A stretch of DNA of 59,132 nucleotides from positions 1 through 59,132 of the forward strand of contig NZ_JAFCLS010000051.1 of the NCBI RefSeq assembly GCF_018131075.1, in the 5' to 3' direction. The position numbers and the translations under genes are program-made. The DNA is from Bradyrhizobium sp. JYMT SZCCT0428. GTDB lineage: Bacteria > Pseudomonadota > Alphaproteobacteria > Rhizobiales > Xanthobacteraceae. Below the pieces are notes generated by a model. That model had not been told where the DNA came from and did not search any database. It worked only from the letters and a program-made list of their open reading frames with translations. Below are positions 42,846-52,277 of this stretch, one piece after another (within the stretch, counting starts at the first letter, position 1; every line of letters begins with the position of its first letter).

Positions 42846-43028
42846 TTACTTGGGCCGGTTGATGATGGTGTCCTGGGTCGGCGTGACGATGCAGATGCTG
42901 CGATCGTTCCACTGGATGCCGTAGCCGAAGATGATGATGCTGCCCTTGGGCGACGCAAGTCCGCCACCGGCAACGATATCGAGCTCCTGCAGGCTCAGTT
43001 CGCGGGTCTCGTGGTTGGTCGCGATCAT
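42846..43028 (-). CDS. Small double-glycine-leader peptide
   Basis: 60 residues. The N-terminus MIATNHETRELSLQELDIVAGG is a textbook double-Gly leader (ELSxxELxxVxGG), as used by peptidase-containing ABC exporters for class II bacteriocins and microcins. The remaining ~37 residues (LASPKGSIIIFGYGIQWNDR...) are mixed and have one Cys. GGGAGAGACCGAC before the ATG supports the start. No exporter, immunity or modification gene lies nearby, so the exporter would have to act in trans. Function unknown. Confidence 0.75.
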   Translation of the reverse strand: MIATNHETRELSLQELDIVAGGGLASPKGSIIIFGYGIQWNDRSICIVTPTQDTIINRPK

Positions 43029-43212
43029 GTCGGTCTCTCCCTTGTCCCGGCGAAGGACTTGCTGCCGTTCGCAAAACCTTATGCGGCGGCACGGATCGTC
43101 GCAGTGACGCGAGTCACATTGAAACGGGGCCTGGGAGATTTTCTGACGTACCAAACCCCGCCGATGGCCCGCGATCAGGCGGACCATCGGCGATCACGCA
43201 GGCAAGAACCGC

Positions 43213-44070
43213 TTATGCGGACTTGCCGTAATTATAGAATCCCTTGCCGGTCTTGCGGCCGAGATGGCCAGCGGCGACCATTTCCTTCAGCAGCGGCGCT
43301 GGCCGGTATTTCGGGTCGTTGAAGCCCTCGTAGAACACCTCCATGACCGACAGCATGGTGTCGAGGCCGACCATGTCGGCCAGCGCCAGCGGACCGATCG
43401 GGTGGTTGCAGCCGAGCTTCATGCCGGCGTCGAGATCCTCGGCGGTGGCGATGCCTTCCTGCAGCGCAAAGATCGCCTCGTTGATCATCGGGCACAGGAT
43501 GCGGTTGACCGCAAAGCCCGGGCTGTTCTTCGCCGTGATCGGCACCTTGCCGACCCGTTTTGCAAACTCTTCAGCCAAGGCGTGGGTGTCGTCGGAGGTC
43601 TGCAAACCGCGGATCAACTCCAGCAGCGCCATCAGCGGCACCGGGTTGAAGAAGTGCATGCCGATGAAGCGGTCCGGACGGTCGGTCGCGGCAGCGAGTT
43701 TGGTGATCGAAATCGAGGAAGTGTTGGTCGCGACGATCGCGCGCGGATTCAGCGTCGCGCAAAGGTCCTTGAGGATCTTGATTTTCAAATCCTCCCGCTC
43801 GGTCGCGGCCTCGATCACGAGGTCGCAATTGGCAAGCTTTGCATTGTCCGTCGTCGCGGTGATGCGCGCCAACGCAGCCTGCCGATCGGCATCGGTCATC
43901 TTCTGCTTGTTGACGAGGCGCTCCAGGCTGCCGGTCAACGTCGCCATTCCCCGCGCCACTGCGGCGTCCGAGATGTCGATCATCGTCACCTTCAGTCCCG
44001 CCGCCGCGCAGACCTGCGCGATGCCGTTACCCATCGTTCCCGCCCCGATGATGCCAATCGTTTCAATCAT
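43213..44070 (-). CDS. hbdA: 3-hydroxybutyryl-CoA dehydrogenase
   Basis: 285 residues. NAD loop IGIIGAGTMGNGIAQVCAA, then TNTSSISITKLA, GMHFFNPVPLMALLELIRG with the catalytic His, PGFAVNRILCPMINEAI and the C-terminal GHLGRKTGKGFYNYG: the complete 3-hydroxyacyl-CoA dehydrogenase pattern of the short-chain, butyryl-type branch (PaaH/Hbd). Oxidises (S)-3-hydroxybutyryl-CoA with NAD(P). It could work in butanoate or PHB turnover with the esterase at 37879, though they are not linked in an operon. Confidence 0.93.
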   Translation of the reverse strand: MIETIGIIGAGTMGNGIAQVCAAAGLKVTMIDISDAAVARGMATLTGSLERLVNKQKMTDADRQAALARITATTDNAKLANCDLVIEAATEREDLKIKILKDLCATLNPRAIVATNTSSISITKLAAATDRPDRFIGMHFFNPVPLMALLELIRGLQTSDDTHALAEEFAKRVGKVPITAKNSPGFAVNRILCPMINEAIFALQEGIATAEDLDAGMKLGCNHPIGPLALADMVGLDTMLSVMEVFYEGFNDPKYRPAPLLKEMVAAGHLGRKTGKGFYNYGKSA

Positions 44071-44208
44071 AGCTTAGTGCCTCCACTGCTGAAGGCCGGT
44101 ACCCAAAGATGCCGGCCTGCTTCAATCGCGTTGATGGCCATCGTTAGCAGAGCGCAGCGCTCATCGGTAGCAAAACCAGCCCGGCTTCGCCCACGACGAC
44201 CACCGGCG

Positions 44209-45655
44209 TCATTTTGTCCTTGCTTCTATCCCGGCCGCGGCCGCGATCAGCTCCTTGCCGTCCGAGGTCCTGATCGTCAGCTGGACCGGTTCGGCGCTGC
44301 CGCCTGCAGGAATCGGCGCAAAAATGCGATTGCCGTTTTTCGGGTCGGCCGTCACGGCATCGTCGAACAAGACAGCGTCGCCGCGTTTCATGATGATGCG
44401 CAGCGGCGTCACAGGTTCAATGCTGAAGAACTGAAGGCTGGCGCCGGACGCCTCGGCGACAAGATTGATCAGGATACTCGCGTTGGCATGCGTCACATTG
44501 CTCATGCCGATGGTCGGGCTATAGGTTTCCGGAATCGACACCTCGCTCCGCGCCGGAAATTCGGCGCTGTGGAAAAACTCGTCCGACACCCCCGCCCATA
44601 ATTCGACATAAGGCCGCGCCGGGTTTGGATCCCTGCGCTGGTCGGTTTCGTTCGTGAACGATGCAAATCCCCACGTCCACATTTTCAGGCCGCGCGTGAT
44701 CGTGTTGTCGGCGATGCGGATGATTCCCTCTTCATTGTCGTGGTTGATCACGCCAGAAATTGCCGCCCTGCATGTCCGGCGCCGCATAGGCGATTCCCAT
44801 CGTCGGCCAGTTCCTGAAGTGGCGCAGCTTTTCGAATCGGCTGGTGCCTGCGCCGGCACTCGCGTCGCCCTCGGATATATTCTTCGACCATGCGGGCGTG
44901 CGGTAGGCTGCGACCGGCGCGATGATCTCGGCGCCCCCGGTGGTCCTCGGATTGTTCGGATCCGATCCCGGCGCCAGCGTCGTGCAGGTCCAGTACTCGT
45001 ACGGGATTGTCTTGTCGCTTGGGTTCTTCAGCACCAGGCGTGCATCGACCGCGGCACGATCGGCCTTCAGCGTCACAAAGTAAGTCGCTTCGATGCCGCT
45101 CGATCCCTTCCTGAACTTCCCCGGTGCCGCCGCATATTCGAAATTATCCGTCAGCGACATCGACACCGTCACCTCGTCGGCGCTCTCTTTCACAACCCTG
45201 AAATCCCACGGCTTTGCCCACGTCCTGCCGTGCTCGGCATCCGGAAAGGTGGGAAAGATGCCGCCATACACCATCAGCCAGTCGTAATAGAAGTTGCCTT
45301 CGCCCATTCCGTAGGGCACGCCGACTTCGGTGCGATACAGCTGTTCGTGGCCGGTCGGCTTGTAGATGATGGAAAGAATACGCCCGCCGAACTCAGGTAA
45401 CAGCACGACCTTCAGATAACGGTTCTCGAGCACCCGGCCCTTGAATTTACGATCGACGATGGTGTTCTTGTCGAGCGATCCGTTGACGAAACCGTTCTGT
45501 TCGGAGGTCGCGTATTTGACGGTGCTCCAATGGATCGTCTGCTCACTGAGCGACACTTGGTCCGGTGCCGCAAGCGCGGCGTGAATCGTCCAGATCGCCG
45601 AAATCGCTCCGGCCGTGAAGCGGAGAGCGATACGCGGGGAAGCACAAATTGCCAT
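44209..45655 (-). pseudogene. DUF5107-like exported protein with a frameshift
   Basis: Starts in one frame with a signal peptide (FTAGAISAIWTIHAALAA) and DUF5107-like sequence (YLKVVLLPEFGGRILSIIYK, WLMVYGGIFPTFPDAEHGR, QGGNFW). It continues in another frame (GVINHDNEEGIIRIADN to the end), joining into about 480 residues. The break is near 44752-44754: TTCTGGCGTGATC should read TTCTGGGGCGTGATC, so two Gs are missing. Both parts are otherwise well formed. Relatives are sugar-binding, galactose-mutarotase-like folds of unknown function. Pseudogene or G-run sequence error. Confidence 0.8.
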
Positions 45656-45801
45656 GAACGTGGCCTTCGAATGACCGGGCGATCCTATCGCTCAGCGGCC
45701 GGTTTGTTGAGGCGATCTGGTACGATTTCTTCCCCTGCCGGCTCGAAGTATTTCCACTCCGTGCCAGGCTCGCGGCAACGCTGTCGCCGCCGCGTTCCGC
45801 T

Positions 45802-46365
45802 TCAAATGCAAAGGCTGAGTATCTTGATGCGGCAGTCGCTTGATTTTGGCTTGGATGCGGGTGCGGCATCCCGTTTCACAGCAACGAGCGGCTCCGTCTC
45901 TTTCTTGTTCTTGCCCTTGGGGCGCTTTGGCTCGTAATCGCCGGCGATCACCATGGCCCAATAGGTGCGCTTGCCGCTGGCATCCCTGGCGCTCGCGATT
46001 CCGACGCGCGACGCATTCTGCAACAGCAGGTTCTTGCGGTGCCCGGAGGAGTCGATCCACTGGCCGAGCGTCTTCTCGAAACTCTCGTATCCATAGGCAA
46101 TGTTCTCGGCGGCGCGACCCGCACCCGCCGGCGCGACCCGTTTGGTGAACGGGCCGAGTACATCGTGGCTGAGCTCATTCTTCGCCGCCATCGCCCGCGC
46201 CTGATCCATCGCGATGCGATCGAGGGTCGCATCGCGCACGACGCGGACCTGGCCATGCTTGAGCCGAAAGCCGGAGATCAGGTCAGCCGGCGACTCGGCG
46301 GCCATCGCAGGCGCCGCCAGCAGCAGAAAGCCTGCGGCCAATCCGCCAACGGCGCGTCGCGTCAT
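45802..46365 (-). CDS. Exported CAP/SCP-domain protein
   Basis: 187 residues. A signal peptide (GLAAGFLLLAAPAMAA) precedes a CAP domain: RIAMDQARAMAAKNELSHDV, AENIAYGYESFEKTLGQWIDSSGHRKNLL, and the YWAMVIAG strand. His of LSHDV, Glu of AENIAYG and His of GHRKNL make the usual cavity residues. A basic tail (PKRPKGKNKKETEP) follows. GGGGGA before the second ATG makes this start preferable to one six codons upstream. Secreted; family role unclear. Confidence 0.85.
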   Translation of the reverse strand: MTRRAVGGLAAGFLLLAAPAMAAESPADLISGFRLKHGQVRVVRDATLDRIAMDQARAMAAKNELSHDVLGPFTKRVAPAGAGRAAENIAYGYESFEKTLGQWIDSSGHRKNLLLQNASRVGIASARDASGKRTYWAMVIAGDYEPKRPKGKNKKETEPLVAVKRDAAPASKPKSSDCRIKILSLCI

Positions 46366-46508
46366 TGTCCCCCAAATGCCCATTGTTCAATAAACCGGCG
46401 CCATAATCCGGCTGCTTATCCATCGTCAATGTGGACGACTCAAGGCAGGGGACGTGTATTCCCTGGCACTTGACCGACAGCGGGCGGGGTTTGCAGGCAA
46501 TGACTTGA

Positions 46509-46868
46509 TCAGCCGCAGTTCCAGACCGCTCCGACCGGCGTCCGTGTCCAGCAAGGCCCAAAACTGCCGCCATTGTAGCGGCCGCCGTAAAAGCCGGGTC
46601 GGCCGAAATAGTGCCAGGCGCCGTCGTGCCCGTAATAACTTGGGACCGGATCGATATACCAGGGACGCTGGTTGCGGCGTGCGGCGCGCAAAACCGCGGC
46701 CCTCTGGGTGTAGGCCGGGCGGCTGTTGTTCGGCGGCTGGTGGTAGCCCGGCAGGAAGCCGTAGCCCTGCCAGCGTGGCGCCGGCCGCTTATGAGCCGGG
46801 GCAGCCGGCGCGACGACCGGCAGGAGTGACAGGACAACAGCAATCAATGCAAACACGAAGCGAGACAT
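46509..46868 (-). CDS. Small exported Pro/Gly/Tyr-rich protein
   Basis: 119 residues. A signal peptide (FVFALIAVVLSLLPVVAPAAPA) is followed by a low-complexity Arg/Pro/Tyr/Gly part (GYGFLPGYHQPPNN, PWYIDPVPSYYGHDG, FGRPGFYGGRYNGG) and a C-terminal CWTRTPVGAVWNCG with two cysteines that could close a loop. Similar short secreted proteins are common in rhizobiales without known function. Confidence 0.72.
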   Translation of the reverse strand: MSRFVFALIAVVLSLLPVVAPAAPAHKRPAPRWQGYGFLPGYHQPPNNSRPAYTQRAAVLRAARRNQRPWYIDPVPSYYGHDGAWHYFGRPGFYGGRYNGGSFGPCWTRTPVGAVWNCG

Positions 46869-47133
46869 GCGAGCACCATAGACGGCGAGCTGGCGGGAGG
46901 CGATTCAAATCTAAGTGCACGGTCCAGCGCGGCTTTTTCCGATTCGCTTGCGAAACAACTGCTTTGCGCCAGCAGCGGCTATTCCCCTCAGCGGACATTG
47001 CGCTATCGTTTTTCAGCTCAATCGAGCCGGTTCTCGCTCGCCTCTTCGCCTCGAAGTGCTAGAATTTGGCGTGCTGGGGGTTTGCAATGCTCAGCGCCGA
47101 TCGGCGCCGGCTCACTCATAAGGGAGCATGATC

Positions 47134-47571
47134 ATGGCGAATGTACTCGATATCGCAAAGGCCGCAGTCGTCGCATACAACGAAAAGGACTGGAGCAAGG
47201 CCAGGGACATCCTGGCTGCCAACGCCGTGTACGACGAGAAGGGAACGAACCGTCGCATCAAGGGCGCCGGCGAGATCATCGAGGCCTGGCAGGGCTGGGC
47301 CAGGGCCTTCCCCGATTCGAAAGCCACATTCGTGCGCGAGTTCGCCAGCGGGGACACCGCGGTGCTCGAGCTTGTGTGGAGAGGCACTCACACAGGCCCA
47401 CTGCAGACACCAGCAGGTACCATTCCGCCTTCGAACAAGCGGATCGAGGTGCCGGCCTGCCAGATCGTCCAGGTCGAGGGTGGTAAGGCCAAGAGCGCCG
47501 CGCACTACTTCGACCTACTGACAATGCTCACACAGATCGGTGCCTCTGGCGCGGTAAAGACTGCCGCGTGA
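47134..47571 (+). CDS. SnoaL-like / ester-cyclase NTF2-fold protein
   Basis: 145 residues. The NTF2-like fold of SnoaL polyketide cyclases and ketosteroid isomerases: VVAYNEKDWSKARDILAANAVYDE, IIEAWQGWARAFPDSKATFVREF, GDTAVLELVWRGTHTGPLQTPAGTIPPSNK, VPACQIVQVEGGKAKSAAHYFDLLTMLTQIG. Length and pattern are typical; the reaction is unknown. GGGAG suits ATG 47134 better than the ATG at 47128, which is too close to it. Confidence 0.88.
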   Translation: MANVLDIAKAAVVAYNEKDWSKARDILAANAVYDEKGTNRRIKGAGEIIEAWQGWARAFPDSKATFVREFASGDTAVLELVWRGTHTGPLQTPAGTIPPSNKRIEVPACQIVQVEGGKAKSAAHYFDLLTMLTQIGASGAVKTAA

Positions 47572-47602
47572 CAGGCAAAGCCGTTCCGTCCAATTGGAGA
47601 AG

Positions 47603-47624
47603 CCCGCCGGCGTGAACCGGCGGG
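47603..47624. terminator. GC-rich hairpin between convergent genes
   Basis: CCCGCCGG / CCGGCGGG perfect 8-bp stem with loop CGTGAA, 32 bases after the SnoaL-like stop. It lacks a U-run, so it may be a weak bidirectional end or a stability structure. Confidence 0.4.
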
Positions 47625-47694
47625 CGCGACGCAAAGGACGACGATCAAAGCCAGGTTCGACCGCAGACTCTCGGGCAGCACCACGATCGTCAGC

Positions 47695-48702
47695 TTACGG
47701 AAACGCGATCGTGATCTTGCCGAAATGGCCGGCCAGCTGCATCAGCCGCAGCGCGTCCGGCACTTCGGTGAAGCCAAGCGTTCGGTCGATCACAGGTTTC
47801 ATGCGGTTCTGCCCGATCGCGGCAGCCATGTTCTCAAACATTTTTCGGCTGCCGACGGAGAGCCCGATCACGTGCAGATTCTTGCTGAACAGGGTAGGGA
47901 TCGAGACCTGCTGGGAAAAGCCCGACAGCACCCCGATCACGAGGATGGTGCCGCCGACGCGCGCGGCCTCGAGCGATTGCGCAAAAGTGTCCTTGCCGCC
48001 GACTTCCACGATGTGATCGACGCCGCCGCCGGTCCAGTCCGCGGCAGCCTTGCCCCATTCGGCGACGCTGCGATAGTTGATCGTATGGTCCGCGCCCAGC
48101 GCTTTCGCGCGTTCGAGCTTTTCGTCGCTCGACGACGTCACGATCACAGTGGCGCCCGCCAGCTTGGCGAACTGCAGCGCGAAAATCGAAACCCCGCCGG
48201 TGCCCTGCACCAGGACCGTCTGGCCCGGCCGGAGATTGGCTTCATCGAACAGCCCGCGCCAGGCGGTGAGCCCCGCGCATGGCAAGGTGGCGGCCTCCAC
48301 AAAACTCAAATGATCGGGAATGCGGCTGACGCCTTCGGCGTCAAGCAGCAGCAATTCCTGCAGCACACCCGGGCGCGTGCCGCCAAGCGCGAGGCGGCGG
48401 CCGGCGGCCGAAGGTCCGCCGTCGAACCAGGATTGAAAGAACATCGGGCAGACGCGATTCCCGACCGAGACCCGGGTCACGCCCGGTCCCACGGCGGCAA
48501 TTTCGCCGGCGCCGTCGGAGAACGGGATCAGCGGAAGCCTGTACGCGCCGCCCTGGCCCTGCACGGTTATCAGGTCGCGATAGTTCAGCGATGCCGCGCG
48601 CATCCGGACGACGACCTGACCGGGGCCGGGCTCCGGCTCCGGCCGATCGACCAGTTCCAAGGCGTCGATCGACCATTCGCGTGCGACTTGCCAGACTTTC
48701 AA
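47695..48702 (-). CDS. Zinc-free MDR alcohol/quinone dehydrogenase
   Basis: 335 residues from a TTG start with GGGAGG five bases before. Medium-chain dehydrogenase/reductase fold: GxxxxV hydride pocket, ASLNYRDLITVQG, IPFSDGAGEIAAVGPG, LRPGQTVLVQGTGGVSIFALQFAKLAG (NADPH loop) and GADHTINYRSVAEW. The Cys/His zinc ligands of ADH1 are absent, as in quinone oxidoreductase and crotonyl-CoA reductase-type members. Last gene of the minus-strand sugar cluster, 26 bases after an SDR gene; it may oxidise or reduce a downstream sugar product. Role inferred from position. Confidence 0.85.
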   Translation of the reverse strand: MKVWQVAREWSIDALELVDRPEPEPGPGQVVVRMRAASLNYRDLITVQGQGGAYRLPLIPFSDGAGEIAAVGPGVTRVSVGNRVCPMFFQSWFDGGPSAAGRRLALGGTRPGVLQELLLLDAEGVSRIPDHLSFVEAATLPCAGLTAWRGLFDEANLRPGQTVLVQGTGGVSIFALQFAKLAGATVIVTSSSDEKLERAKALGADHTINYRSVAEWGKAAADWTGGGVDHIVEVGGKDTFAQSLEAARVGGTILVIGVLSGFSQQVSIPTLFSKNLHVIGLSVGSRKMFENMAAAIGQNRMKPVIDRTLGFTEVPDALRLMQLAGHFGKITIAFP

Positions 48703-48728
48703 AGAAGCCTCCCGGTATTTTGCCGATC

Positions 48729-49499
48729 CTACGCCGCGTAATACCCGCCGTCGACGACCTGCGACGCGCCGGTCATGAACGACGCCTTGTCGGAACACAT
48801 CCAGACCACGGCTTCGGCGATCTCCTCGGGCACGCCCATGCGGTTCATCGGCACCTTCGCCAAGGTGGCATCGAGCCGCGTCTCCACCACCTCCTTGGTC
48901 ATCGGCGTGGTGATGTAGCCGGGATTGACGCAGTTCACGCGGATGCCGTCCTGCGCATATTCGATCGCCGCGGTCTTCGTCAGCCCAACCACGCCGTGCT
49001 TGGCCGCCACATAGTGCCCCGATGTCGCCAGACCAATCAGCCCGGCGATCGAGGCGGTGTTGACGATGGCGCCGCCACCGCCCTGCGCCAGCATCTGCGC
49101 GATCTCGTGCTTCATGCAGAGCCACACGCCGGTAAGGTTGATCGCCAGCATGGTGTCGAACGAGATCTGGCTGAGTTCGTGCAGGCGCTGGCGTCCGGGG
49201 CCAACCGATCCGCCGGCAACGCCGGCATTGTTGAAGGCGCAGTCGATCCGTCCATAGGCCGCCACGGTGCGCGCGACCATCGCCGCCACGTCGGCTTCCG
49301 CGGTGACGTCGCCGCCGATCGCAATGGCCTGACCGCCGGCCGCGTTGATCAGGGCGACGGTCCCGGCCGCGCTCTCCTCGGTGCGGTCGGCTACCGCCAC
49401 CCGCGCGCCCTCGCGCGCCATTGCCAGCGCCGTCGCCCGGCCGATGCCCGAAGCGCCGCCCGTCACCAGCGCCACCTTGCGCTCAAGAATGCCTGCCAT
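48729..49499 (-). CDS. SDR-family dehydrogenase (sugar cluster)
   Basis: 256 residues, classical SDR: TGGASGIGRA cofactor loop, VADRTEES after strand 2 (Asp favours NAD), NNAG, Ser in NTASIAG, YVAAKHGVV catalytic Tyr-Lys and QVVDGGYYAA at the end. In the ABC-transporter operon with another SDR and an MDR, so probably a step in catabolism of the imported sugar or polyol, e.g. oxidation of a sugar alcohol or keto-acid. Separated from the next SDR by 15 bases, which suggests one transcript. Confidence 0.88.
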   Translation of the reverse strand: MAGILERKVALVTGGASGIGRATALAMAREGARVAVADRTEESAAGTVALINAAGGQAIAIGGDVTAEADVAAMVARTVAAYGRIDCAFNNAGVAGGSVGPGRQRLHELSQISFDTMLAINLTGVWLCMKHEIAQMLAQGGGGAIVNTASIAGLIGLATSGHYVAAKHGVVGLTKTAAIEYAQDGIRVNCVNPGYITTPMTKEVVETRLDATLAKVPMNRMGVPEEIAEAVVWMCSDKASFMTGASQVVDGGYYAA

Positions 49500-49514
49500 G
49501 TCTGTTTTCTCCTG

Positions 49515-50282
49515 CTAGCCCAGGCCGCCATCGACCGTGAAGCACTGGCGCGTAATTCGGCTGCTCTCGTCGGACGCCAGAAACAGCGCCATGCACGCGA
49601 TGTCGTCGGGCGTCACTGCGTCGGGAATATCCTGACGCGTGCGAAGCTCGGCGATCTTCTGCTCGTCAGGATACCACAGCCGGCGCTGGCGCTCGGTGAT
49701 CACCATGCCGGGCGCGATGGCGTTGACGCGGATGCGGTCGGGTCCGACCGACCGGGCCAGGGAATTGGTGAAGCCGACAATCGCCGCTTTCGCCGCCGCA
49801 TAGACCGGCAGCGCCGGTGCGCCGCGCGTCCATGCCACGGACGACATGTTGATGATCGAACCGCCGCCGCGGGCCTGCATCTGCGGCACCACGGCCTGTG
49901 CGGCGAAGAAAACGTGCTTGAGGTTGACGGCGATCGACCAGTCGAATTCCGCCGGCGTCACCTCTGACAGCACCTGGCGCTGGTCGTTGGCGGCGTTGTT
50001 GACCAGCACCGCGGCATCGCCGAACGCGGCATGGACCTTGGCCATCGCGGCGCGCAAGGCGTCGATATCCAGCAGGTCGCAGGGCACGAACAGCGGCGCC
50101 GAACCGAATGCGTCCGTTACCTCGCGCACCAGCGCTTCGCCGGCGGCGGCGTCGATGTCGAGGAACGCGACGCGGGCCTGTTGTGCGGCGAACGCCCGCA
50201 CGAACGCGGCGCCGATGCCGCTGGCGCCGCCGGTGATCAACACGACACGGCCTGCAAGGCTGGGGTAAAGGGCATGGGTCAT
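49515..50282 (-). CDS. SDR-family sugar dehydrogenase (aldose 1-dehydrogenase-like)
   Basis: 255 residues. YPSLAGRVVLITGGASGIGAAF, FLDIDAAAG, NNAANDQRQ, SMSSVAWTRG-type Ser site, YAAAKAAIVG, then GMVITERQRRLWY and FTVDGGLG. The YPSLAG opening and the TERQRRLW element resemble pentose/hexose 1-dehydrogenases of the SDR family (Caulobacter XylB-like), as does the divergent SDR at 56035. ATG 50282 overlaps the stop of the upstream ABC ATPase (ATGA), so the two are coupled. Confidence 0.88.
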   Translation of the reverse strand: MTHALYPSLAGRVVLITGGASGIGAAFVRAFAAQQARVAFLDIDAAAGEALVREVTDAFGSAPLFVPCDLLDIDALRAAMAKVHAAFGDAAVLVNNAANDQRQVLSEVTPAEFDWSIAVNLKHVFFAAQAVVPQMQARGGGSIINMSSVAWTRGAPALPVYAAAKAAIVGFTNSLARSVGPDRIRVNAIAPGMVITERQRRLWYPDEQKIAELRTRQDIPDAVTPDDIACMALFLASDESSRITRQCFTVDGGLG

Positions 50283-51394
50283 GCGATCAGGCGCTCCGTC
50301 ACCGGGTCGAACAGGCAAATCCGGCGCGTGTCGAGCGCGAAGGCGGCAAGCTTACGGGGCTCAGGCCTGATGTCCGGCGAGATGCGCGCCAGCACCTGCT
50401 CCCCGCCGAGCCGCAGCAACACGATGGTCTCTGCGCCGGTGGGCTCGACCATCTCGACCGGCGCCTGGACGACGATCGGGGCGCCCGATGCGCCCGAAAA
50501 ACTGCGGCTGCCCTCGGCAATGCATTCCGGCCTGATGCCAAGCACCACGTCGCGGCCGACAAAGGCCGCCGCCGCCTCGTACCCCTGCAGTCGAAGGCGG
50601 ACCTCGTCCGGCCGCCCGGCGCCGATCACCACCACCGGCCCGCCATCTTCTGCTTCGAGCCGCGCCGCCATCGTGTTCATCGGCGGCGAGCCCATGAAGC
50701 GTGCCACGAACAAATTGGCCGGATAGCGGTACACCGTATCCGGATCGGCGAATTGCTGCACCTCGCCGTGATGCATGACGGCGATCCTTGTTGCCATCGT
50801 CATCGCCTCGATCTGGTCGTGGGTGACGTAGACGATGGTGGCGCCGATGCGCTGGTGCAGCCGCTTGATCTCCATCCGCATCTCGACGCGCAGTTTGGCG
50901 TCGAGGTTGGAGAGCGGCTCGTCGAACAGGAACAGCAGGGGATCGCGCACCAGGGCCCGCCCCATCGCCACGCGCTGACGCTGGCCGCCGGACAATTGCG
51001 ACGGCTTGCGGCCGAGCAACGGCTCGATCTGCAGCAGGCGCGCGACATTCGCCAGCGCCTTCTCCTGCTCCGCCTTCGGAACATGGCGGCATTCCATGCC
51101 GAAGGTGATGTTCTGGCGCACCGTCATCGACGGATAGAGCGCGTAGGACTGGAACACCATCGCGATGTCGCGGTCCTTTGGTGCAATGTCGTTGACGACC
51201 CGTCCGCCGATTTCCACGGTCCCGGCGCTGGGGCGGTCCAGCCCGGCAACGATGTTGAGCAAGGTGGATTTTCCGCAGCCGGATGGTCCGACCAGCACGG
51301 TGAATTCGCCGCTCTCGATGTCGAGGTCGATCCCCTTCAGCACCTCCAGATTGGCGTACCGCTTCGATAGGCCACGAATGCTCAACGCTGCCAT
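50279..51394 (-). CDS. Sugar ABC transporter ATP-binding protein (MalK/UgpC type)
   Basis: 371 residues. Walker A VGPSGCGKST, signature LSGGQRQRVAMGRAL, Walker B LLFLFDEPLSNLD, H-loop VTHD, and a ~130-residue C-terminal regulatory domain with the OB-type repeat (VLGIRPECI, VEMVEPTGAETIV). Energises the two permeases encoded just upstream. Its stop overlaps the SDR start by four bases. Cytosolic face of the inner membrane. Confidence 0.94.
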   Translation of the reverse strand: MAALSIRGLSKRYANLEVLKGIDLDIESGEFTVLVGPSGCGKSTLLNIVAGLDRPSAGTVEIGGRVVNDIAPKDRDIAMVFQSYALYPSMTVRQNITFGMECRHVPKAEQEKALANVARLLQIEPLLGRKPSQLSGGQRQRVAMGRALVRDPLLFLFDEPLSNLDAKLRVEMRMEIKRLHQRIGATIVYVTHDQIEAMTMATRIAVMHHGEVQQFADPDTVYRYPANLFVARFMGSPPMNTMAARLEAEDGGPVVVIGAGRPDEVRLRLQGYEAAAAFVGRDVVLGIRPECIAEGSRSFSGASGAPIVVQAPVEMVEPTGAETIVLLRLGGEQVLARISPDIRPEPRKLAAFALDTRRICLFDPVTERLIA

Positions 51395-51419
51395 GACTTC
51401 CCCTTCAATGACTTTCCCT

Positions 51420-52277
51420 TCATTTCACGGCGCCGGCGGTAAGGCCGCGTACGAAGTATTTGCCACCGATCAGATAGATCAACAGGGTAGGCAGGGCCGC
51501 GATCATCACCGCGGCGCTTTGCACGCCATGATGCGGGATATCGGCGACCGCGGCCGAGAGCGCGATCAGCGCAGCGGTGACCGGCTGCTGTTGGCCGGTC
51601 GTGAATGTCACGCCATAGAGGAACTCGTTCCAGATATGGGTGAACTGCCAGATCACGGTGACAACCAGGATGGGCGGCGAGAGTGGGAGAATGATGCGCC
51701 AGAAAATGCGAAAGAACCCCGCGCCATCGATGCGCGCGGCCCTTATCAACTCCTGCGGGATGGCAACGTAGTAGTTTCGGCAGAACAGGACGGTAAAGGA
51801 GAGCCCCTGGATCGTGTGGATCAGCACCAGGCCCGTTAGCGTGTTCATCAGCCCGGTATCGCGCAGCACGATGGTCCAGGGCAGCAAGCGCATCTGCTGC
51901 GGCAGGAAGATGCCCAGCGTGACGATGCCGTAGATCCAGCTGTCGCCGCGAAAGCGCCAGAGCGAAACGGCGTAACCGGCGACCGCACCAAGCAGGGTGG
52001 AAAAGATCGTCGCGGGAATGGTCACGAGCGCGGAGTTCAACATGTAGGGGCGGATGCCGACACAGGTCTGCGCGACGCAGAAGTCGGACCAGGCTGTGAG
52101 GTAGTTGCCAAAGGCCCACTGCCGCGGCCAGCCGATCATCGAGGTCTGGACGATTTCCTCGTTGCTGCGCAGCGAATTCAGCACGACGACGATTAGTGGT
52201 ACGAGCCACGCCGCCGCGATCAGCGAAACGACGAGATAGATCAGCATGCGGCTCGGCGCGAAGGTTCGATCACGCAT
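51420..52277 (-). CDS. Sugar ABC transporter permease (MalG type)
   Basis: 285 residues with six membrane helices: MLIYLVVSLIAAAWLVPLIVVVL first and MIAALPTLLIYLIGG last. The permease-specific EAA loop reads ELIRAARIDGAGFFRIFWRIILPL, the contact for the ATPase. Overlaps the upstream permease gene by eight bases and precedes the ATPase by 25 bases, so part of a tight operon. Confidence 0.93.
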   Translation of the reverse strand: MRDRTFAPSRMLIYLVVSLIAAAWLVPLIVVVLNSLRSNEEIVQTSMIGWPRQWAFGNYLTAWSDFCVAQTCVGIRPYMLNSALVTIPATIFSTLLGAVAGYAVSLWRFRGDSWIYGIVTLGIFLPQQMRLLPWTIVLRDTGLMNTLTGLVLIHTIQGLSFTVLFCRNYYVAIPQELIRAARIDGAGFFRIFWRIILPLSPPILVVTVIWQFTHIWNEFLYGVTFTTGQQQPVTAALIALSAAVADIPHHGVQSAAVMIAALPTLLIYLIGGKYFVRGLTAGAVK

